From assembly GCA_025738555.1 (NCBI GenBank), contig JAOVFP010000009.1:3720001-3784000 (forward strand): DNA of 64,000 bases, written 5' to 3'. Position numbers and translations under genes: made by a program. The notes below the pieces were generated by a model. The model was not told where the DNA came from. It made no database searches and saw only the letters and a list, made by a program, of their open reading frames with translations. Origin of the DNA: Cyathus striatus (taxonomy: Eukaryota; Basidiomycota; Agaricomycetes; Agaricales; Nidulariaceae). The stretch's first letter is position 1. Every line of letters begins with the position of its first letter. This document shows positions 55,677 through 64,000 of the stretch, one piece after another.

Positions 55677-58600
55677 CTAGTTGTTGTTATCATCCTCTAC
55701 TTCCAATATTTCCATGAAATTATCTATATATTCCTCATCATCCTCATCATCCATAGCATATTCATCACTGTCTTGCTCATTTATAAAATCTTCTTCATCA
55801 AAATCCTCCCAATCAGACTTGTCTGAAGGGTTAATAGTGATTGGTTGAATATATTTTGCAATCCAGTCAGGAGTGTATTTCTGTTTTTGGAAAGCAGGTA
55901 TCCACCAATCTGCACAGTGCTGTGCTAGTCTCTTACATATTGATGCCTGTTTCAGAGCATATGCCTTTACTCCTTGTTTAATATCATCCTTGATACTACT
56001 GTCATACTCTCTTATGTTAATTAATCCAGTCCACCACTCAGACTTCCATTCTAAGTATTGAGTAACTCTTCTCATCTCTTCTTTAAGAATGAGCACTTCC
56101 TCTGCCCATCTATCTCTTCTGGCATGACATTTTGCCCATTCAACTCTGAGACTTTCATCAAATTCATTTTCATTGTTCTCAGTATTTGTAGATCCACGTG
56201 GTACTAGCCATATCCATGACATTTCAAATCGTCCATTACTTGTTGGATCATCTGGATCTTTTCCAGGTCCTCTGATATCCTCTTTCTTAAGTTCACGCAG
56301 ATTTGTCTGCCAATCTCCATTTGGATCAAGTTTCTGTAAAGCAATATGTGCCATTCTATACTGACTTGCACATATTTCAATCTGATTTTGAAATCCTTTA
56401 TACTTTAATCTCATTCGTGTATTTCGTTCATTTCCTGTACCAGATGTATTTAGCCGCTTGAATATCCATAATGTTGAGATTACACGACGTAGATGCCGTA
56501 TCTCTGACAGTGCATCTTCAGCTTGTGCCTTACGTAACTTTAGTTCTGAATTTGCTACCTTTTTTATTTCAGGTAATTTCTGCAAATTCACAGGAATTCT
56601 GGAGGGAAGATTTATTGGGAGTAATTCAGCTGTAACAGTATTTCCATATTCAGTTGCCACTTCTGGCATATAGATCAGTTGAACTTCTTGCCATTTTTGA
56701 ATTCGTGTAGCTAGAGAAATACGTTTATCCTGAAGATCAGCTTGTTTCTTAGATGTTGGATTCTTTTTCATTTTAGAAACTTCAAGTTTAAGTTTTTGTC
56801 TAAATATATAAGTCAGTAATATGTGTTAAGTCATACTTTCAACTTACTGTTGTACTTCAAGCTCAAATGCAAGGAGAACAAACTTTGTCATAGTTATTTT
56901 GTGTTTTGGAGGAATTCCCTTTTCAGTTTCTGCTGCTTCTTCATTAGTTAGTGCAAGTCTTACATCTTGCAGTCTGTTAGCTATCAGATTAAATATTATT
57001 AAATATTACTTATTATTAAATTATATTTATTAAACTTACTACACTCTATCTCATGATATGGATTTGGTCCAGTATGATTTTCATTCCATGCTTTAATTTG
57101 ACATTCCCATTTGTCTGTCATGGCTGTTGAGAATGTTGCATTAAATTTCTCAAAAATTTCATTGTGCTTTTGACTCATTGATATAGCCTCATTAAACTGC
57201 CTAAGAAAAAAGCGGTCTATAAAGTGTTAATCAGTAAGATAATAAAAACAAATAAAGAATACTAACAAAAGCCAAAAATCTTTTGAGAATTCCAGTCAAT
57301 CCAATGATCATTTAGTACCTCATGGCGGGAAGCTGAACCCATCTCACGTGTGCTAGGCGAAGATGATTACTACTAGACCATGTTGTTTCAACCTCTTCAC
57401 CACATGTACAGCCAGCTCCTGGAAAATATTTTAAAGCAAAACTACTACGGCATGTGTTTCCATGTCCATTTATATGCCAAGATGGAACTCCAATATCAAT
57501 CTTTATATCTGGAGAAATTTTCATAGACTCAGGATACTCTTCTATTCTTTTTCTCAGATTTTTGGACCACTGACATCCAATGTCATAAGTAATCATAATC
57601 CATGGAAGAACAACACTTGCAAGTGTTGAAAGTAAAATATAGTCAATATTACAGTATCTGTTCAATAATGTAGTGATAGTCATATGAGTGGCAAAGCTTA
57701 CTTACCGTTCACCTTTTTGCAAATCACCTGCTCCATTTCGGCGAATTAAGCTATGCCTTGAACAAATTACAAGTGCTACTCCAGTGACTGAGTGACCTGG
57801 AGCTGAACGTATTCCAGCCTGAAGAATTGCATCATGTTCAGAATCACATGTATTAATCTTGTATGTGTGAATAAGTATTGCAATCAGGAAAGTGAGCATA
57901 AGTACAACAAACCTCTGGATTTTCCTTGTGAGTTTCAAGATGTGATTGATAACTCTTTTCTTCAACATAAGGCCCCCATCCAGGCATAAGCTCTATATCA
58001 TGAATACCACGATCTTTGCAGCTCAACTTAAAATTTGCATCAATAGCAAGATACATTATATATAGGAATCTATAATTAATGTTATATTAGCAATTAAGAT
58101 GCATTTGTAATAAAATTAGATATACTTCAATGAAAAATCTGTATTTTCCCAATTATCAGGAAGGTTTTTATTAGGATGTGGACATGCAGGGCATTCAACT
58201 GTCAAGTCTCCATTTTTTGTACCCATAATTCCTTCAGTGAACTGACCTCTACCACCACGTTTACACATAAAGAGAACTCGCCACATTCTTACAACATGTC
58301 GAAATTCATTGTATCGATTCTGTATTTGTGATATGTTAATATATGTGTCTTATCTTGTTATCTTATTTAAATACTCACTATTTCATTCTCTAGTTTGCAT
58401 TTGTCTGTTTTCCGGCATAGGGTATGATACCAGTCATATAAAGTTGTCTTTCCTTGCAATGTGAGTTCATGAAAAGTTTCAAGACATTCAAATGTAAAAA
58501 CTGTTTGAGGACGAATAAAACTAGCAGGGAACCACTGTGTACGCAATAGTTGAACATAGAGAGGAATTGTTTGTTTTCTGCAGTCACAGGAAGCAACTGA

Positions 58601-59523
58601 AACTGTGTGAATTCCAGTAATATCAACCACCACTAAGTTAACAATGACTTTAGCTGCACTTAAACAAGCAGCACCTCCATGTCCAAGCTGAATAACAAGT
58701 CCCAAGTTTTTCAGACAGTCCTTTTCAAAATATGAATCATTCCATTTCTAGATAATGAGTATAATAAGCAAATTGTAAAAGACTAAATAATATAAGTGTT
58801 AACCTACTTCTATTTGATGAAGGGGTAAATGAGCATGTTCCTGAACTATGCAGCTCTTGCAACGTAGTAAACCACCATTCAAACAATTTTTACATTTATA
58901 AACAGCCTTTTCTTTCTTACATGAATAGCATTCCTCTTGATCAGTATAATCTCCTTTGCCATTGTGGCGGAGGAGCTCATCTAGAAATTCATTTTGATAT
59001 TGAACCCAATCCCTTAGTTTTGCCTGTGTAATTTTCAGATTGTGTATAATTTAATATTCAATGCACTTACTGAAGATTTTTGATCTCGTTCACGAGTTTT
59101 AATTTTTTGATTACTAATATTTACATCTGAGATCAATTCTTCATTATTGTATGATTCAAATACTTGAGGCTCCTTCTGTGTACAATTTATAAGATTCTCT
59201 GTATCATTTGTAACCTTCTCTGTATCATTTGTAGTCATATTTGTTTTTACATGTGAATTTTCACTGCGCTGCCTCTGAGATTCCCTTTGTATTATGGTTT
59301 TGCCTTCATTACCCATAATTTTGTGTGAGGTAATTCGTGATGAACGATCCCGAGTCATTGATGGGCCTGATCTCATTCCACCACTTCCACTAGCCACAGG
59401 TGCTTGAGATCGTGACACACGACGAAATTGAACAGTACTTTTAACAATTGATGAGCGTCGTGAGCGTTTCTGGACAGCAACTGGAGCTTCAGCTGTAGGA
59501 GAAACATTGCGCTTTGGAGGCAT
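55677..59523 (-). pseudogene. KDZ transposase with CxC2-type cysteine cluster, one frameshift
   Basis: Ten exons on the minus strand: 59523-59071, 59023-58808, 58747-58379, 58319-58126, 58069-57913, 57857-57706, 57657-57267, 57216-57040, 56980-56848 and 56799-55677. The N-terminus is basic and disordered. A zinc cluster ('CYSCKKEKAVYKCKNC', 'CKSCIVQEH') matches the CxC2 KDZ-associated domain. The transposase core shows candidate acidic residues in 'MYLAIDANFKL', 'ITYDIGCQW' and 'GEEVETTWSSSN'. The C-terminus is a coiled-coil region ('LLAFELEVQQQKLKLEV') ending in a long acidic tail. All introns join in phase, but near 57350 the frame slips by one base: protein homology continues ('REMGSASRHEVLNDHWIDWN') only in the next frame. 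Apart from that the gene looks complete and recently active. Confidence 0.85.
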
Positions 59524-59626
59524 TTCATGCAGTAGGAAGCAAGGAAGCAATAGAAAGCTAGGATTAGCTAGCTTGAAGCAGTATTAATAAGTACATTGGC
59601 CTCATGGTTGTCCAAGTGTGGCACTC

Positions 59627-60074
59627 GTACAAATAACTTATGTCCATGACTCGATGCATGTGAATTCATGTGTCATGCATGTTGAACACACTTCGGTCTC
59701 ACCTCTACACTCCCTCTACCGTTACTTTACTCTCATCACAAACTCCACAAAGTAAGTAACGTATTCTTGAATACAATATGACGACTAATGTTACACATCA
59801 TTCAACACACTGTGAGAGCATGCTGCACTACCGCTACAGGAATATTAGCATCGCAGCGATTCATATCACACATGTTTAACACGTACAGGTTAACTCGCAC
59901 TGCATGATTGCCAAGCACCTCCCCACTTTAGTTAGTTTTTACTATTCATAGCGATTAAGCTCCCACACAGTGTCAACATGTACCATACTTACATCGCATG
60001 AATGCCCCTGCCCCCCAGAATTAGCTCTACCATAAATAGCAGCCAATAATCCTCATGCTGTCAACGTGTACCAA
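59627..60074. other. No gene seen
   Basis: Spacer downstream of the KDZ element. 'ccataaatag' near 60029 may be a TATA-like element for the next gene. Confidence 0.4.
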
Positions 60075-60587
60075 ATGAAAGCTACGTGCTTCCATTCACT
60101 ATGCCAATCCTACTCCCTCCATTCCCTTTCTCGTTACCCTTCCTTTCTTGCCACTGCTACTATCTTCTTCTTCTCCTTGTATCCTTTCCCCCTTTTCTAC
60201 GTGTTATCGTGGCCATTCTTCTGGACCCCTACAAAGGTACGTTGTACTAACCATCACTCTATCCATTAATCGACTCAGCAACTAGGACACCCACACATTC
60301 CTTTTGCTCTCTCCCAACGTCTCAAGCAGATAAGTATAACTCTTCCATCATTCCTCACTACATGTACTCACATTGTTGCACCAGACAACTCCGAATCCTA
60401 TGCGCAAACGAACACAGTGGAGGGTATCATTTCCACCACTAAATCGACTGTGACTACGACTACGAGCAGCCATGAACAAAGACCAACATCGAGCTCTAGC
60501 ACATACATAAGATCAATATGGAGCCTTATCATCGATTGGATTGCCCACACATTATCGAACGAAAGCTATTGCAGTTTTATGTCCTAG
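60075..60587 (+). CDS. Possible small hydrophobic protein
   Basis: Three exons (60075-60236, 60279-60333, 60385-60587) with 42- and 51-nt introns (GTACGT...TCAG, GTATAA...CCAG) join in phase to 139 residues. The first exon is strongly hydrophobic and aromatic ('FLATATIFFFSLYPFPLFYV'), so a membrane anchor is likely. The last exon is threonine- and serine-rich ('STTKSTVTTTTSSHEQRPTS') and ends 'SNESYCSFMS'. The family is not recognised. The consistent phases argue for a real gene, but composition alone could produce such a frame. Confidence 0.4.
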
Positions 60588-61199
60588 CCACATCATGATA
60601 ATATTCACCGTAGGTATGTTCTCTGTAATAACTACCATTCTATACTAACACATTCTGTTTTTTAATATCAGTACCAATGTATTTGTATCATTCAGAGACG
60701 ACACGGCTCTCCATATTCAATGCTTCATATCAAACACAACAGTGTAAAGGATCACAGATATCAACTTTCTGTCACCTGGCAAGTACATGCATAACCCTTC
60801 CCCCTTCGCTTCATGATTCAATCTAACACTGTAGAGCAGGCGTCCCCACTGCACAGTGGAATCGACATCTAATGAGTTCTGCAGACGCGTTCTAAGTCAC
60901 GTGACTTACTATGTAGAGGAACCTCAAATGCGTACACATCGTCACCTCATCCTTCACCTCCATCTGCAACCAAACTCTCCCCAACGTCCGACAACATACC
61001 ATGTTAACAACATATCCAAGCACTCAGATATGGATACACAAAGCTAGGGACTCAGGAACTCGCTCACAAAACAGAACATCTCAACATCTGGTCTTTCTGT
61101 ACCCACCAATCGCTACATTTTCTACTTCTCCTCATATCAAATTCTTTTCTCTTCACATTTTACATACAAACCTCCCTTGATAGCTCTCCTTGAAACACT
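60588..61199. other. No gene seen
   Basis: A 63-codon open frame at 60856-61047 has no motif. Confidence 0.45.
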
Positions 61200-61565
61200 T
61201 GTTTAGTCTCTAAAATTTAGGAAATTTTATTCGCTCTTTTAAGTATATTTTCTCTACCCATTTTGCTGTATAAACTGTGTATCTAGGTCTCTAATAATTC
61301 ACTGAACTTCTCTCCTATTGTTCTGCCTCGGTCTCAGCTCTCGTTTCGTGCTTCGTCATCATCTCCTTCATTCTCTTCTCTCTCTGCAAGTTCTACTCAC
61401 TCAAACACACCCCAGAACTTTGTCTCGAAGTTCTGATCTTTGTTGCATCATCGTACCTCTCGTTTATGTTGCTCACATATTCTTTTTCAACCTTAGGACC
61501 TTAACACTGGACGGACATGCCAACGGCTCGCATTCCTTTGATCAGGAACCTTCAACCCCCTCTTC
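61200..61565 (+). repeat. LTR-like remnant
   Basis: Matches 31430-31835 in inverted orientation, 30 kb away. Pyrimidine-rich, without coding capacity. An open frame at 61318-61644 is judged spurious. Confidence 0.5.
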
Positions 61566-61649
61566 CCTATTCAACACTTTGGATCTAGATTCTATGGTCA
61601 GTGGTTCGACTTTTTGCCATAACGTACATAGTCCCCTTCACTGATCCCT

Positions 61650-61823
61650 GTAAATGAACCAAGAAGCAGGGTACCAGGGGCTTAGACCCGTCATGTGCAT
61701 ATACCTGAGTCTTACCAGGATTCACTTCGCCAATCCTGGTAAAATGAACCAAGGAACAGGGTACCATGTGCTTAGACCCATTGTTTGCATATACCTGGGT
61801 CTTACCAGGGTTCGGAGTCGATT
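61650..61823 (+). repeat. Two-copy tandem repeat, unit about 91 bp
   Basis: Two copies, each with 'aatgaaccaag', 'GGTACCA' followed by 'GCTTAGACCC', and 'CTTACCAGG'. 'GGTACCAGGGGCTTAGACCC' vaguely resembles an initiator-tRNA primer-binding site, which would fit the adjacent LTR-like sequence, but it is not exact. Confidence 0.6.
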
Positions 61824-61859
61824 CCATTTCCGATATCAGAATACATAGGCTTGTGAATT

Positions 61860-62630
61860 AGTTCTGATGATATCCCTGCACAAATACCCCCCAATCATCT
61901 TGCAATCAATCATTGATTCGCTGATCTTCTCCTTGTTTAAGAATATTTTTTTTATTACCAATGTCTATTGCAGCGATCTTAAAACAAGGTAGTACTATAC
62001 CCTTTAGATAAGAAATCATGTTATATTATATACTTAATAGAATTGACTTTTTGAATGAACTTTTAACTGCATTTAAGAACATAATGTCGATGAATGGCTT
62101 TATTACTTACATAGTATTGATTGGTTCTTTCTAGAAAATGGAATTAGTACTGAAAACAGCTTGATAACAACGATACAAATGATACATAGGTACTTTGAGA
62201 ATCTGTAATGTAAAACAATGGTACTGCTTTACTTACTTATCTGAGTCTTATATGTAATGTAAGCTACTCTGCACAACAAACTCCCTGCTCGTTTTCCTAA
62301 CATGCAAATATACATGCACTTCACATATATTTCCCCTTTGGAACAGATAGTGGACTACGTGAGGGAGCAAGCTGAGGGAGCAAGCCAAAAAGACCAATAA
62401 CAGACTTCAACATAAGTGCATGCTGGTGTAAGTGGATCATTAAGAATGGCGGGGTGCATAATGATGTATCAACGTTGATTTTATTATGACGGCGTGATTC
62501 TTGTTAGGCATGGCTGATGATCTGAATTTTGAAAGTGCCGTAGACTCCAAAGGATTTACATTACCTTCTCACATATGAATATTAGCAAGGAAGAGCGATA
62601 TCTTTCCAAATTGGTGAGCCAAGCGTAGGA
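61860..62630. other. No gene seen
   Basis: AT-rich, no motif-bearing frame. Confidence 0.5.
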
Positions 62631-62631
62631 C

Positions 62632-62815
62632 TGTACACCGTTACCGTACTGTACAGGTATACGGTAACCATATATACGGACCCATAACCATCCTGTCGAA
62701 GGATTTTGGGAGGGTTGGTATGGTACAGTAACAGTTACGGCTCTGTCCGTATAGAGACTGTAAAATTATGGCCATATAACCGTCCTTTATGGTTATACGG
62801 TATATTTCTTAAATA
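62632..62815. repeat. Palindrome-rich patch
   Basis: Repeated words GTATACGGTA, GTTATACGGTAT, CGGTAACC and GTTACCGTA occur in both orientations within 180 bp, allowing several hairpins. This is typical of a transposon subterminal region, but no partner end was found in the window. Confidence 0.45.
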
Positions 62816-63159
62816 TTTCTTCAAAACAAATCAGTGTCAAGCAAATTTTAATCCGAACTTTATAAATGTATGTCAGATTTCTACTAGGATTCAAGTAATA
62901 TTTAAATTTTCACTATTTATGCAATACTCCTCCATTTGTGTAGCCTTGCATAATTACATAGGCCAACCAAACACTCAGCCCAAGTGTCTGAACTCCCGTT
63001 CACTTAGATATAATTGTTATGTATATAGCACTACTTATCTATTATAGCATGATTTCTCGCCTCTATATTCTTTCTGTCTATTTCTTCATTCCTTTCGTTC
63101 ACCCTTCTCTTACTTCTTTTCTATTCGAGTGTACTTACCTTGCATGTATTCATAGGAAT

Positions 63160-63608
63160 ACACCAACTTTGTCGTCACCTGCAGACCACAACAATAATCA
63201 GGTGAGTGCCTGACGGAGTGGTTATTATTTACGTGTGATATCCAATCTTATCAACTCATCTTACCCTCTCTCCATTCTCATACGTTCATAATCTGTATTC
63301 AAATAACGACGCCAATGCAGAAATAGATGTTGAAGACATATCCCTTCCTCCAATTCTGCAGCTGAAGTCAAATGGACGGAAACTCAAGATAGCATTACGT
63401 TCATGCACGATACCCAACCAATTGTCAATACACCACTCCTCTCCCTTTGTTCATATCTGTATTTCATCTTGTAATCGAATCACACGCATACAAGGTATCT
63501 GCAGTAATGGATGTTAAAGACACAACTCGTTCTCTTACCCCGCTGAAGTCAACAGTAATTAAATCAAGACAAGCAGCTATAAAATATGCGAGGGAAGCTG
63601 CTTCTTAG
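63160..63608 (+). pseudogene. Exon-like tandem duplication of unknown gene
   Basis: 63325-63385 and 63505-63565 are diverged tandem copies about 180 bp apart, each starting just after a CAG. They read 'IDVEDISLPPILQLKSNGRK' and 'MDVKDTTRSLTPLKS'; the second ends at a TAG near 63608. An upstream exon-like piece (63164-63200) ends in a GTGAGT donor but does not join in phase. No family recognised. Beyond 63610 nothing is seen. Confidence 0.3.
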
Positions 63609-64000
63609 GGTGACGTTTTATAAGTATGACAAGAGTGTCATTGGCATCATGTGGGTGCTGGATGGATAGGATAAGGTTAAAGGAAGTGAAGTATGCAGTA
63701 GTATTGACTACTCATTCATTGTATAGACCACTACCAAGATGTACATAGTTAAACTTACAACAATGGTGTGTCACCGTTATCTTTCAATAACACAGATTTG
63801 TACACTATTACAAAGTTGTAGATACTCTAGTTCGGTTAGATTTCAGAACCGAGCACCACAGTACCCTGTCCAAGCATTAGTGTCCCCAACAGTCCACAAG
63901 ATTGCATCGCTTGCCACGTATGCCACATATACTTGTTGGTCCAAAGCTGAGTATCATTTCGTACCCAAACCTCAGACGTATTCACTACTCAACCGTGTCA

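Larger units (their letters stand above)
54021..59626. mobile_element. KDZ-type DNA transposon (about 5.6 kb)
   Basis: Borders proposed from short inverted termini: GAGTGCC(G)CA at 54021 and, inverted, GAGTGCC(A)CA ending at 59626. The termini are short and a target duplication could not be confirmed, so the borders are tentative. Between them lie a minisatellite on the left and a ten-exon transposase gene on the minus strand. Confidence 0.5.

Noticed and set aside
61318..61644. 108-codon open frame over the LTR-like sequence
   Set aside because: Pyrimidine-rich sequence gives Leu/Ser/His-rich frames by composition; the inverted copy at 31.5 kb does not preserve it.

Overview
The window looks like a gene-poor, transposon-rich segment of a filamentous basidiomycete (Agaricomycetes-type) nuclear genome. 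Genes are split by many 50-65 nt GT-AG introns. The recognisable families are typical of mushroom-forming fungi: a KDZ transposase with a CxC2-type cysteine cluster, a TPR-CHAT protein, an F-box protein, a decayed RecQ-like helicase and a degenerate SRPK-like kinase. Intergenic DNA is AT-rich and full of inverted-repeat elements. All names rest on motif recognition by eye; no database search was possible.

Layout. 0-6.6 kb: a 2.03-kb terminal-inverted-repeat (TIR) element with a 9-bp target duplication carrying a small acidic gene, followed by decayed sequence. 6.6-11 kb: a secreted, cysteine- and proline-rich internal-repeat protein (possible peptide precursor), a near-perfect 28-bp hairpin, a probable pseudokinase, and a MITE with a tRNA-like core upstream of it. 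11.2-13.5 kb: a small secreted-protein gene whose only intron has been invaded, exactly at its 3' splice site, by a 1.52-kb hAT-like element full of TGACGTTGC repeats. 13.9-17.3 kb: a 3.3-kb long-TIR element with a 9-bp target duplication; a second copy lies at 32.8-34.7 kb. 17.4-29.2 kb is the most gene-dense part: a broken GH55-like fragment, an F-box gene, a possible small convergent gene, an HMG-box gene, a broken unknown gene, an HSL-type esterase and a large TPR-CHAT gene.

30-48.6 kb: three diverged copies of one large segment (about 30.3-36.9, 40.8-43.6 and 45.4-48.6 kb). They are studded with over twenty degenerate tRNA-like (Pol III A-box/B-box) units and relics of one gene. A TVP38/VTT membrane-protein gene (37.25-39.0 kb) and a U2 snRNA gene (44.1 kb) sit between the copies. 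49-60 kb: transposon territory: a 1.37-kb foldback element with TIRs of nearly 300 bp, a RecQ-like helicase pseudogene, a roughly 102-bp minisatellite and a nearly complete ten-exon KDZ transposase with one apparent frameshift. 60-64 kb: one small possible gene, an LTR-like remnant (inverted relative of one at 31.5 kb) and small tandem duplications.

No metabolic cluster is evident. The most unusual features are the repeat peptide-precursor-like protein, the hAT insertion that duplicated a 3' splice site and so may be spliced out, and the tRNA-like-rich segmental duplications, one of which preserves an empty site for a transposon present in another.
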